Source: Synergistaceae bacterium
GTDB taxonomy: Bacteria > Synergistota > Synergistia > Synergistales > Aminobacteriaceae
Reading direction: 5' to 3'
Assembly: GCA_009783355.1 (NCBI GenBank)
Contig: WRHH01000014.1
Span: forward strand, 1 to 54,034
Length of the DNA: 54,034 nucleotides
Position numbers and translations under genes: made by a program. How positions within the stretch are numbered: the first letter of the stretch is position 1; each line of letters opens with the position of its first letter. Shown piece by piece: positions 8,203-18,463 of this stretch. The notes under the pieces were generated by a model, which did no database searches, was not told where the DNA came from, and saw only the letters and a list, made by a program, of their open reading frames with translations.

Positions 8203-8236
8203 CATCAAAATAACCTATAACAAATAATCCTTTGTG

Positions 8237-8365
8237 GTGAATATGTCGCGACAAAAAGGTTCCCATTGTCACTATATCAACGGAAGCAGCAACGTTGTTA
8301 CAATCAAGAAAGAAAACCCGCTCAAGGCAGTTTATGTGAAAGACATACAAAGCCGAATACTGTAA
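8237..8365 (+). pseudogene. hicA: 5'-truncated hicA toxin
   Basis: The frame encodes SRQKGSHCHYINGSSNVVTI and then a KKENPLKAVYVKDIQSRIL ending, which is the conserved core and C-terminus of HicA mRNA interferases, including the catalytic histidine of the GSH motif. The N-terminal strand/helix (about 20 residues) is missing: an in-frame stop lies at 8225-8227, and only a GTG (8237) or ATG (8243) could start it. HicA normally cleaves mRNA and is held by HicB; this fragment is probably inactive. The hicB-like gene follows 15 bases later, the normal order. Confidence 0.65.
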
Positions 8366-8380
8366 AAAGGAGGATTTTAA

Positions 8381-8551
8381 ATGAACGTTCAAGAGTACAT
8401 GAGACTTCCGTACACCTATATTATCAAACCGATTCAGGATGAAAGCGGCTCATACTTTCACGCTTCCGTACTGGAACTTGACGGTTGCCAAAGCTCAGGC
8501 CAGACAATGAAAGAAGCGTATGACAGCCTTATGGAAGTTATTGAACCTTGA
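8381..8551 (+). CDS. hicB: short HicB-like antitoxin
   Basis: A 56-residue protein with an excellent ribosome binding site (AAAGGAGG, seven bases upstream). It has the HicB partial RNase-H-like fold signature: Y-I-I-K-P-I...GSYFHASVLELDGCQSSGQT...EAYDSLMEVIE. Full-length HicB usually continues with a further helix and often a DNA-binding domain; here the frame stops directly after the core, so it may be shortened. It overlaps nothing, and the next gene starts 25 bases downstream. With hicA broken, the antitoxin may be the surviving half of the pair. Confidence 0.7.
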   Translation: MNVQEYMRLPYTYIIKPIQDESGSYFHASVLELDGCQSSGQTMKEAYDSLMEVIEP

Positions 8552-8576
8552 AAATACAATTATGGAGGCGAAGAAC

Positions 8577-9302
8577 ATGGAAAAAGGATTTCTTCAGCGT
8601 TACGCGAATCGTGTGATTAAAAAAACGAAGATGTTGTTTGCAATGCTTGGAGTGCTTATGATTGCCGCTTTGACAGGACTGTATTTTGTGGGAATAGCGG
8701 CTGAAGAGGACTTGCTGTTCAGCTCGCCGCTCATTCCCGGCATTATTGGCGTAATGCTGTTCATAATTATCGGAGCATGCATCGTTCTTACAATCCAAAA
8801 TCGGCGTTGGGCGAATTATGGCGGCCTTACCGTCCAAGGTGAAGCAACAAAAGAAGAAGCAGGGCGCGTCATTGACGATGAGGCGGCTTCCGGGAATATT
8901 TTGGTGGATGAATATATTTACTCGAATAAAACTGGAACGAGGTTTGTCTTAACGCCTTCCTATCTGTTGATTTGCGAGGGAATGAAGGTAACGGCGATCC
9001 CCGCAGGTAAAATATTCTGGATTTGCGCCCAAGCCGGTATTAAGGGCGAGAGCGATTACATTGTGCGAATGAAGATATTCGCTGAGAATAAGATGTACGA
9101 TGTAGTCGGGGCGAATATAGAACATTTGAAAAATATCGCGGATAAGATGTATCGGTACATCCCCAACATATTCAGCAATTACGATGCTTTTGATTTGTCC
9201 TATAAGCTTCAGGAGATTTTTGTAAAGGATTATTCTCAGTTTTTAGCGATTTATCAGGAGCAAAAGCAGCAGTTCTACGCAAGTAACGCAAGTACAGAAT
9301 AA
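8577..9302 (+). CDS. two-helix membrane protein of unknown function, copy 1
   Basis: The 241-residue product has two transmembrane segments (about residues 15-40 and 50-75) followed by a ~165-residue soluble part. I chose ATG 8577 because GGAGG lies eight bases upstream; an open frame starting earlier would overlap hicB. The soluble part includes ILVDEYIYSN, LTPSYLLICEGMKVTAIP and KIFWICAQAG, each with a clear counterpart in the next gene, so the two are tandem paralogues. No known domain was recognised with confidence; the arrangement resembles small bacterial PH-like membrane proteins. Confidence 0.7.
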   Translation: MEKGFLQRYANRVIKKTKMLFAMLGVLMIAALTGLYFVGIAAEEDLLFSSPLIPGIIGVMLFIIIGACIVLTIQNRRWANYGGLTVQGEATKEEAGRVIDDEAASGNILVDEYIYSNKTGTRFVLTPSYLLICEGMKVTAIPAGKIFWICAQAGIKGESDYIVRMKIFAENKMYDVVGANIEHLKNIADKMYRYIPNIFSNYDAFDLSYKLQEIFVKDYSQFLAIYQEQKQQFYASNASTE

Positions 9303-9321
9303 GGTTCGAAAGAAGCGTTGA

Positions 9322-10062
9322 ATGAGTAAAGGGTACCTCGCCAAAGAGGCGGCTCGACATGAAAAAGACTATGCAAAGCAGTTGATCTTTTTCTGGATTA
9401 TAGCGCTCATCCTAACCCCGGCGCTGTTTTATGCGGCAAGGTATATGTCGGAACGCTCGCCTGCAGTGGTTATTATTCTGCAAATTGTGATTGCAACCGG
9501 ATTGACCATATTACTTTTCCCAACGGTATTTTTCTTTTTCCGCGTCATAAAGCAATGGATTAGCCCGGAGCTTTACGGCAATCTTATTGTTTATGCCGAG
9601 AATGTAGGGAAAGAAGGCGCGGGGTGGAAAATCGACGCCGAAGCGGCGGAAGGCAAGATTTTAGTGGAGGAATATATTCACTTTTTCAATGGAAGAAAAG
9701 TAATTAGAACGAAAAGAAAGGTCGTTTTATTACCGTCTTATTTGCTGATTACAATTGGCGAAGGCGATATTACAGCGATTCCGACGGATAAGATATATTG
9801 GATTTGCATTCAAGTGGGCTACAGGGAAGGCTTTCCCATAGGCAAGCTGAAGGTGTTTTATGACAGGAAAATCCAAGATATTGAAAACATTGAGTTTTTG
9901 CACACCTACTATATTGTCGAAAGAATTCAGCAACACTTGCCAAATGTATTCCAAAATTATAATCCTTTTATGTTATCCTATGAACTTGAAAGCATTTTTC
10001 ACAGAGATTACAACAAATTCATTGAAATATATAATCAACACAAAAAACAGTGTGAAGAGTGA
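9322..10062 (+). CDS. two-helix membrane protein of unknown function, copy 2
   Basis: A 246-residue paralogue of the preceding gene, 19 bases downstream, with the same layout: two N-terminal transmembrane segments and a soluble domain with ILVEEYIHFF, LLPSYLLITIGEGDITAIP, KIYWICIQVG and a C-terminal FxxxYxxFxEIYxQHKKQ helix. The ATG at 9322 is preceded only by a weak GAAAGAAG site. A terminator follows at 10083-10107. The similarity is clear at protein level but weak at DNA level, so the duplication is old. Confidence 0.7.
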   Translation: MSKGYLAKEAARHEKDYAKQLIFFWIIALILTPALFYAARYMSERSPAVVIILQIVIATGLTILLFPTVFFFFRVIKQWISPELYGNLIVYAENVGKEGAGWKIDAEAAEGKILVEEYIHFFNGRKVIRTKRKVVLLPSYLLITIGEGDITAIPTDKIYWICIQVGYREGFPIGKLKVFYDRKIQDIENIEFLHTYYIVERIQQHLPNVFQNYNPFMLSYELESIFHRDYNKFIEIYNQHKKQCEE

Positions 10063-10082
10063 AGTTAAAAAAATTTTTCTTC

Positions 10083-10107
10083 GGCGGCATTTTACCGCCC
10101 TTTTTTT
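10083..10107 (+). terminator. intrinsic terminator
   Basis: A short GC stem (ggcgg / ccgcc, 10083-10087 with 10095-10099) is followed by C and seven T residues (10101-10107), directly after the tandem membrane-protein genes. Confidence 0.8.
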
Positions 10108-10118
10108 GCCACCTGTAG

Positions 10119-10140
10119 GGCGCGGTGTGGACATCGCGCC
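10119..10140. repeat. GC-rich hairpin
   Basis: ggcgcggtg (10119-10127) pairs with catcgcgcc (10132-10140) across a four-base loop with one G-U pair. It follows the terminator and is not needed for it; it resembles dispersed intergenic palindromes. Confidence 0.5.
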
Positions 10141-10187
10141 TTACCTGCGTTGCCCTGTAATAACGCCAGTCTTTTGTCTTTATCTTT

Positions 10188-10280
10188 CCTAATCCCTAAT
10201 CCCTAATCCCTGCCTTTTTGTCTTTGCTTTTGCTTTCCTAATCCCTAATCCCTAATCCCTAATCCCTAATCCCTAATCCC
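10188..10280. repeat. two arrays of the heptamer CCCTAAT
   Basis: About three units at 10188-10210 and about six units at 10237-10280 are separated by a pyrimidine-rich spacer (tgcctttttgtctttgc and similar). Both arrays are preceded by a similar tctttNctttc stretch, as if the block itself had been duplicated. The arrays lie upstream of the dnaE promoter. Confidence 0.9.
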
Positions 10281-10299
10281 TGTCTTCCCCTCGCCCCTA

Positions 10300-10328
10300 T
10301 TGAGTATTTTCACGTTGAATATTATACT
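10300..10328 (+). promoter_or_regulatory. putative sigma-70-type promoter of dnaE
   Basis: TTGAGT (10300-10305) and TATACT (10323-10328) are separated by 17 bases, 41 bases upstream of the chosen dnaE start. It directly follows the CCCTAAT arrays. Confidence 0.5.
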
Positions 10329-10368
10329 TTAACTGTTTTCAGAGCCTACATTGAAGGGAATAGAATAC

Positions 10369-13300
10369 ATGAAATCTTTCGTTCACTTGCACGTTCATAC
10401 TGAATACAGCCTTCTTGACGGGGCAATCCGCTGTAAGGAGCTGGCCAGCAAAGTTGCGTCATGGGGAGAATCAAGTCCTGCCGTGGCAATGACAGACCAC
10501 GGCGTGATGTATGGGGCAATTGAATTCTACAGCGAGTGCGCGGCAAAAGGAGTAAAACCCATTATAGGCTGCGAGACGTATGTTGACACGGATGGATATA
10601 CTTCAAGGGAAAAGCGCAAGGACGACAAAAAAAACCACCACTTGGTACTGTTGGCTGAAAACAACGAAGGATACCAAAATCTGGTGAAACTCATCTCGAT
10701 AGCCAATACGGATGGATTCTATTATAAGCCCCGCATTGACCATTCCCTGCTCGCAAAATACTCAAAGGGGCTGATAGCGAGTTCGGCGTGCCTTGCGGGC
10801 GAAATTCCGTCGTTGATACTTCAAAATAAGGAGGACGCGGCGCGCGAACGGGCGCTTTTTTACAGGGATCTCATGGGAGAAAATAATTTTTTCCTTGAGA
10901 TAATGCATAACCAGATACCTGAGCAAGCAATAGTGAATAACGCCCTGATAAAAATTTCACGTGACGCCGGAATTCCTCTGATAGCAACCAACGATGCTCA
11001 TTACCTTAATAAAGAGGATTTTGAATGGCACGATTTATTGTTATGCATTCAAACAAAATCCGACATATCGGACGCTAACCGTATGAGTTTCAATTATCCG
11101 GACTTTTATCTCAGGTCTCCTGAAGATATGTACGGAATTTTCGGGAAGACTGTCCCCGAAGCCCTGGAAAATACGGTAAAAATTGCTGAAAGGTGTAATG
11201 TAAGCTTTGAACTGGACTCCGGAAAATATCAGCTTCCAAATCTGAACCTTTCAAATGAGGAGACGTTAAGCGAGCGTCTTTCAAAGGACGCCCGCGAAGG
11301 GCTCAAATGGAGAATAGGCAATGCGGCTGATTCCCCCGCATATGCGGACAGGCTGAACTTTGAGCTGAAAGTCATAAATGATATGGGGTTTGCGGGATAT
11401 TATTTAATAGTCGCCGGAATAATTAAGGCTGCAAAGGACAACGGTATCCCAATAGGCCCCGGCAGAGGTTCGGGCGCGGGGTCTCTTGTGGCGTGGGCTC
11501 TGAGAATAACGGAACTTGACCCGCTTAAGTACGGGTTGCTGTTCGAACGTTTTTTGAACCCCGAACGCATAAGCATGCCGGACTTCGATACGGACGTGTC
11601 GGATAAAGGGCGCGACGAACTAATGCGGTACATCGTGGAGCATTACGGAAGCGACCGCGTCGCTCAGATTATAACGTTCGGCAGGATGAAGAGCCGCGGA
11701 TCAATAAAAGACGTGGGCCGGGCGCTTCACATCCCGTACAGCGAGGTTGATAAAGTCGCAAAGCTAATTCCTTTTGACGCAAAGTGCATAACGGACGCTA
11801 TTGAAACAATCCCTGATCTAAAGAGAATTTACAAAGAAGATAAGAACATGGCGAAGGCGCTTGATTACGCCTCAAAAATAGAAGGGCTTGCGCGGCATTG
11901 CTCGCAGCATGCAGCAGGTGTCGTGATAACTCCTGTCCCGACGACCGATATCGTGCCGATACGCAGAATTGACGAGGGGCAAATAGTGACTCAGTATTCC
12001 ATGGAGCCCATTGAAAAACTGGGGCTGGTGAAGATGGACTTTCTGGGGTTGCGTACACTGTCAATCATCGAAGAGGCTGTAAACAACATTAAGCTTTCAG
12101 GGAAAACGCCTCCGGATATTGAAAAAATCCCGATGGACGATAAAGCAACTTATGAACTTTTAACACAGGCGGATACCCTTGGGGTGTTCCAGCTTGAATC
12201 GGACGGCATACGCCGAATGATAAAGAGAATGAAAATAGACTGTTTTGACGATCTTGTTGCCGCGCTCGCCATGTACCGCCCGGGACCGTTAGTCAGCGGG
12301 ATGGTCGAGCAGTACATAAAAAGTAAAAGCGGGCAAATGGAAACAGTGTACATTCATCCGATGCTCAAAGACGTATTGAGCGAGACTTACGGCGTTATTC
12401 TTTATCAGGAACAGGTAATGCAATGCGCTACGATTTTGGCGGGATACTCCCTCGGGGAGGCCGATTTGCTGAGACGAGCGATGGGAAAGAAAAAATTTGA
12501 AGTGATGCAGCAGGAGAGAGCTAAATTCGTCACGGGATGCGCGAATAATCAAATAAAGTCCGAGGATGCGGAAAGGATATTCAACATAATTGAGGAGTTC
12601 GCAGGATATGGGTTCAACAAGTCTCACAGCGCGGCATACGCGTTGATTTCATATCAAACCGCATGGCTCAAGGCAAATTACAGGACGGAGTTCATGGCAG
12701 CCTATCTTTCAAGCCAAATAGGCGCAAAGAAAGAAGTTATGGCGGAATATGTGAGGGAAGTCAGACGTTCGGGCATCTCGGTTTTAGCTCCTGATATAAA
12801 TTCCTCAATGGCTACTTTTACGGCGGATAACGATGTGGTGCGTTTCGGGCTTGGCGCTGTGGCGCGTCTGGGAGACAGCGCGGTCGAATCGATATTATCA
12901 GCGCGTAAGGAGAGTCGTTTCGAATCGTTTTGGGACTTCTTAAACCGCGTCGAACTCAATCATGTAGGAAAATCCGTGATAGAAAACCTCATATTTGCAG
13001 GAGCGTTCGATTCATTGAGCGCGACGAAGGCGCCAAAAAACAGCAGCGCGAACCGCGCCCAATTAATTGCCGCCCTGCCGGAATTTGTTGCAGCCGCTCA
13101 CTCATCCAAATCAAACGGAAAACAAAGTTCGCTTTTCGGCGATGAGGACATTGTCGTTGAAAGCCCCGTGCTTCCGGATGTTCCCGATTATGAACTTTTT
13201 GAAAGGCTTGAAAAAGAAAAAGAAGTCATGGGAATTTATATCTCAGGGCATCCGTACGACCAGCATGAGCATATTTTCAAGCGGCATACTATAAGTAAAA

Positions 13301-13842
13301 TTAATGAAATAAAATATTGGCATGTGCAAATGTCTCCAAGAATCGGAGGGGTAATTGCGGGTTTCAGCGAGAAGAGGACGAAAAAAGGGGATTTAATGGG
13401 AATAATAACGCTTGAGGATTCTGACAGCAGCTTTGAAGTTGTCTGTTATTCGAAAGAGTGGGATTTAATAAAAGGAAATATTCAAATTGGGCAGCCGTAC
13501 ATTGTTGAGGGCGAGCTGAAAATCGACAGAGAACCTCCAAACATCGTGGCGCGTAAAATAACGCCGCTTCACGAGTTCGCCGACTTGCCGCCGTACATCA
13601 GGCTGAGAATTATATTGTCCTCTCTTGAAGAAACGGACAATATTTTCAAAGCAATAGGCAAAGCGTTGTGCGAGTTTCGCGGCAACTCCCCCGTGCTTCT
13701 CGAACTCTCTTCGGACGAAGAATCGACTGAAAGCTGCGTTATTGCCCTTTCCGACGATAAAGTAGACGCGGGCAAAGTACAGCAGTTAGAGACAGCCCTT
13801 GCTGAATCTCTCCCGACAAATTCTTTTTCGATTTCAATGTAA
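10369..13842 (+). CDS. dnaE: DNA polymerase III alpha subunit
   Basis: The replicative polymerase subunit, 1157 residues. The PHP domain opens with HLHVHTEYSLLDGA (H6, H8) and MTDHG. The catalytic palm carries PDFDTDVSDKGRDEL with D405 and D407. The fingers region shows GVFQLESDGIRRM and MYRPGP, and the C-terminal part has the tandem helix-hairpin-helix and an OB-fold (IGGVIAGFSEKRTKKGDLMGIITLED). I chose ATG 10369, with GAAGGGA nine bases upstream, over TTG 10351, which overlaps that site. The gene is transcribed alone; a hairpin follows the stop. Confidence 0.97.
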   Translation: MKSFVHLHVHTEYSLLDGAIRCKELASKVASWGESSPAVAMTDHGVMYGAIEFYSECAAKGVKPIIGCETYVDTDGYTSREKRKDDKKNHHLVLLAENNEGYQNLVKLISIANTDGFYYKPRIDHSLLAKYSKGLIASSACLAGEIPSLILQNKEDAARERALFYRDLMGENNFFLEIMHNQIPEQAIVNNALIKISRDAGIPLIATNDAHYLNKEDFEWHDLLLCIQTKSDISDANRMSFNYPDFYLRSPEDMYGIFGKTVPEALENTVKIAERCNVSFELDSGKYQLPNLNLSNEETLSERLSKDAREGLKWRIGNAADSPAYADRLNFELKVINDMGFAGYYLIVAGIIKAAKDNGIPIGPGRGSGAGSLVAWALRITELDPLKYGLLFERFLNPERISMPDFDTDVSDKGRDELMRYIVEHYGSDRVAQIITFGRMKSRGSIKDVGRALHIPYSEVDKVAKLIPFDAKCITDAIETIPDLKRIYKEDKNMAKALDYASKIEGLARHCSQHAAGVVITPVPTTDIVPIRRIDEGQIVTQYSMEPIEKLGLVKMDFLGLRTLSIIEEAVNNIKLSGKTPPDIEKIPMDDKATYELLTQADTLGVFQLESDGIRRMIKRMKIDCFDDLVAALAMYRPGPLVSGMVEQYIKSKSGQMETVYIHPMLKDVLSETYGVILYQEQVMQCATILAGYSLGEADLLRRAMGKKKFEVMQQERAKFVTGCANNQIKSEDAERIFNIIEEFAGYGFNKSHSAAYALISYQTAWLKANYRTEFMAAYLSSQIGAKKEVMAEYVREVRRSGISVLAPDINSSMATFTADNDVVRFGLGAVARLGDSAVESILSARKESRFESFWDFLNRVELNHVGKSVIENLIFAGAFDSLSATKAPKNSSANRAQLIAALPEFVAAAHSSKSNGKQSSLFGDEDIVVESPVLPDVPDYELFERLEKEKEVMGIYISGHPYDQHEHIFKRHTISKINEIKYWHVQMSPRIGGVIAGFSEKRTKKGDLMGIITLEDSDSSFEVVCYSKEWDLIKGNIQIGQPYIVEGELKIDREPPNIVARKITPLHEFADLPPYIRLRIILSSLEETDNIFKAIGKALCEFRGNSPVLLELSSDEESTESCVIALSDDKVDAGKVQQLETALAESLPTNSFSISM

Positions 13843-13847
13843 AAAGA

Positions 13848-13868
13848 GGGTTACTCATCCAGTAACCC
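13848..13868. terminator. hairpin after dnaE
   Basis: gggttact (13848-13855) pairs perfectly with agtaaccc (13861-13868), six bases after the dnaE stop. There is no T run on the plus strand; on the minus strand the stem would be followed by CTCTTTTT. Its place at the gene end suggests a terminator or 3' processing hairpin. Confidence 0.5.
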
Positions 13869-13908
13869 ACAATATATTGTAGAAAATGCACATTATATCA
13901 AGTATAAT
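13869..13908 (+). promoter_or_regulatory. putative promoter and operator of the toxin-antitoxin pair
   Basis: A perfect 12-bp palindrome, ACAATATATTGT (13869-13880), lies just upstream of TATAAT (13903-13908), 34 bases before the antitoxin start. RelB/DinJ antitoxins bind palindromes of this size in their own promoters, so autoregulation is likely. The -35 element is not clear. Confidence 0.5.
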
Positions 13909-13941
13909 TACGTATATATCACAGGAAAAGGAGTGCTGTCT

Positions 13942-14253
13942 ATGGGAGCAGTAAATGTAACCGTTCGTGTTGATGAGGAGACGAAACGTGATTTTGACGT
14001 TTTTTGTGAAAATGTTGGAATGAATATAACCACTGCGTTTAACATGTTTATGAGAGCAGTTTTGCGTACTCGCGCATTACCGTTTCCAATCACAGATATT
14101 GTGCAAAATCAAACAGTTTCAATTGTAGGCAAAGAAGCATTGAAAGCCATGCAGGATCAGTCTGTTATTAACGGAACGGACAAGATGACGATGGACGAAA
14201 TAAACGAAATAATAACAGCGTACAGGCGGGAAAAATTCGAGAAACGGAGGTAG
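13942..14253 (+). CDS. RelB/DinJ-family antitoxin
   Basis: A 103-residue protein. The N-terminal ribbon-helix-helix is typical of DinJ/RelB: VNVTVRVDEETKRDFDVFCE, then NITTAFNMFMRAVL. The C-terminal half (KEALKAMQDQSVINGTDKMT...EIITAYRREK) would wrap the toxin. ATG 13942 has AAAAGGAG eight bases upstream; a GTG at 13933 overlaps that site. The PIN toxin gene begins three bases after the stop. RelB-type antitoxins usually pair with RelE/YafQ toxins, so the PIN partner is a mixed pairing. Confidence 0.88.
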   Translation: MGAVNVTVRVDEETKRDFDVFCENVGMNITTAFNMFMRAVLRTRALPFPITDIVQNQTVSIVGKEALKAMQDQSVINGTDKMTMDEINEIITAYRREKFEKRR

Positions 14254-14255
14254 TG

Positions 14256-14672
14256 ATGCAAAAAGTCGTTATTGACACAAACGTAATTGTTTCTGCGGCT
14301 CTTTCGCCAGCTGGAAATCCTGCCAAAATAGTTAATATGATTTTTGACGGTGAAGTGCAAGCCTACTTTTGCATGGAGATACTGGTTGAGTATGAGGAAG
14401 TATTATCAAGGCCGGAGTTTAATCATAAAATAGAGAAGCGAAAAACATTTATGCATAACTTAATGCAAATAGGCGTGCTTAGTGAACCGGTCACAAGTGG
14501 TTTTCTTTTACCGGACGAAAGCGATCGTGTTTTTTACGATACAGCAAAAGGAAACGGAGCGATTCTCATAACCGGGAATATCAAGCATTACCCTGATGAA
14601 GAATTCATCATGACGCCGACAGAATTCATATCGTTCTTGGCCGCAGATAACTTTATACTGGATAGAGATTGA
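14256..14672 (+). CDS. PIN-family toxin (putative RNase)
   Basis: A 138-residue PIN-domain protein of the type named 'putative toxin component, PIN family'. Acidic active-site residues are visible in VVIDTNVIVSAAL (D8), in the LVEYEEVLSRPEF segment, and in DESDRVFYDTAKGNGAILITGN near the end. Such proteins cleave RNA with Mg ions. The ATG at 14256 is preceded by CGGAGG inside the antitoxin gene; translation is coupled to the antitoxin. Both halves look intact, so the module may be active. Confidence 0.88.
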   Translation: MQKVVIDTNVIVSAALSPAGNPAKIVNMIFDGEVQAYFCMEILVEYEEVLSRPEFNHKIEKRKTFMHNLMQIGVLSEPVTSGFLLPDESDRVFYDTAKGNGAILITGNIKHYPDEEFIMTPTEFISFLAADNFILDRD

Positions 14673-14682
14673 GAGGGTTACT

Positions 14683-15396
14683 ATGAGTATATTTAGTGAA
14701 TTAAAAAGCAAACTTATTGACGGAGGCGCCTCACACTTAGGATTTGCTGACCTTGCTAATGTAAATTTATCTGAAGAATTCAGCTACCCAAGCGGAATAT
14801 CGATAGCTGTCGCCCTGCGGCCTGAAGTCCTCGCCGGAATTATTGATAATCCCACCGTAGATTATGAAGCGGAGTACGAACTTGTAAACGCAAAACTTGA
14901 CGAGCTTTCATATATGGGAGAAAAATTTCTGAAAGAAGCCGGATACAAGGCAAAAGCTATACCGGCAACTACCCGCACATACGACCCTGTTGAGCTGAGC
15001 GCGCCTTACCAGCATAAAACAACGGCAATCCATGCAGGACTAGGGTGGATAGGAAAACTTGATATCTTGGTTACTGAGCAATATGGATCCGGGGTACGTT
15101 TTGCGACTATCCTGACCGACCTGCCGCCGGAGGAAGAGGACTTGAAACCCATTGCCGCTTCAAAATGCGGCGCCTGCACCTCGTGCGCCGATGCGTGCCC
15201 CGCAGACGCTTCAAAGCGGTTGAACTGGGAAACAGGGATGAAAAGGGAAGAATTAGTTGATATAAAAGCGTGTAATAAGAGTATAATTGAACGTGTTAAA
15301 TTACTCGGAATAAAGCATTCCATATGCGGAATATGCATAGTTTCATGCCCTTGGACAAGGAGGTATATTGATGCGAATATTGATAGTGGAAGATGA
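14683..15396 (+). CDS. short double [4Fe-4S] protein related to epoxyqueuosine reductase
   Basis: A 237-residue protein whose C-terminal part has two cluster motifs: CGACTSCADACPADA and CGICIVSCPW. This is the double-cluster layout of QueG. The upstream part has TRTYDPVELSAPYQHKTTAIHAGLGWIGK, like the QueG core, but the N-terminal region and the C-terminal HEAT-like domain of true QueG are missing. It is probably one of the short QueG relatives of unknown substrate. GAGAGGG precedes ATG 14683. The response regulator gene starts inside its 3' end, implying one operon. Confidence 0.75.
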   Translation: MSIFSELKSKLIDGGASHLGFADLANVNLSEEFSYPSGISIAVALRPEVLAGIIDNPTVDYEAEYELVNAKLDELSYMGEKFLKEAGYKAKAIPATTRTYDPVELSAPYQHKTTAIHAGLGWIGKLDILVTEQYGSGVRFATILTDLPPEEEDLKPIAASKCGACTSCADACPADASKRLNWETGMKREELVDIKACNKSIIERVKLLGIKHSICGICIVSCPWTRRYIDANIDSGR

Positions 15397-16065
15397 GAGA
15401 TCTATTTCAGAAGTAGTAAAGGCATATCTAAAAAAAGAAGGCTACGAGGCCGACACGGCTGATGACGGGCTGCGCGCCATGGAGTTATTTAACGAGAGCA
15501 GGAAAAAGAATGCGCCATACGACTTAATAATTTTGGATCTGATGCTCCCGCGCCTATCCGGATATGAAGTATGCAAACAAGTACGGACGAATTCAAGTGT
15601 GCCAATTATAATGTTAACGGCGAAGGGTACCGAATCGGACGTTATAGCCGGACTTGACGCAGGCGCCGATGACTACGTGATAAAGCCGTTCAGCCCACGA
15701 GTACTGGTAGCGAGAGTGAGGGCGCATCTTAGAAGCAGCACGGGAGCTGAACACGCGAATGAAAACTCTACAGTCATAAAAATCGGAAATGTTGATATTG
15801 ACATTACAGCGCGTGAAATACGCAGGGATGGAAAATCTGTAAACGTGACGCGAAACGAATTTCTTGTGATTTCAACGTTGGCGTCCAAACCGGATAAGAC
15901 ATTTTCAAGGGACGAGCTCATATCTAAAGCGTTCGGAGACGATTATGAAGGATTTGACAGGACGATAGACACATACGTTAAGAATCTAAGGAGAAAACTT
16001 GGAGGAGATAACAGTAATGACTATATTCGCACAGTACACGGATTCGGATATAGGATAGGGATGGA

Positions 16066-16069
<4 letters not shown>
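15371..16069 (+). CDS. OmpR-family response regulator
   Basis: A 232-residue regulator. The receiver domain (1-~120) has the acidic pocket VEDE, phospho-acceptor D56 in [10 protein letters not shown] in IIMLTAK, and K in DDYVIKPF. The winged-helix domain (~135-230) ends in [29 protein letters not shown], typical of OmpR/PhoB. ATG 15371 has AAGGAGG seven bases upstream. The gene overlaps the preceding Fe-S protein gene by 26 bases and the histidine kinase gene by four. Confidence 0.95.
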
Positions 16070-18303
<2,234 letters not shown>

Positions 18304-18463
18304 CGAAAGTTGCTACACATATTTTTACTTGTAACCATCGCAATGTTATCAATACTTAGGTGTTACTCAAGGCAGTAGTATTTATTTTTTGAATTGTAAT
18401 CTATCGGAGAAAACAACAGCTAAGCAAATTGATATGGGAAAAAGACAGGATGAAGATTGAAAA

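Noticed and set aside
5901-10280. Heptamer arrays as a CRISPR or origin of replication
   Set aside because: Units of 7 bp without spacers are not CRISPR, and no DnaA boxes or dnaA/dnaN genes were seen near dnaE.
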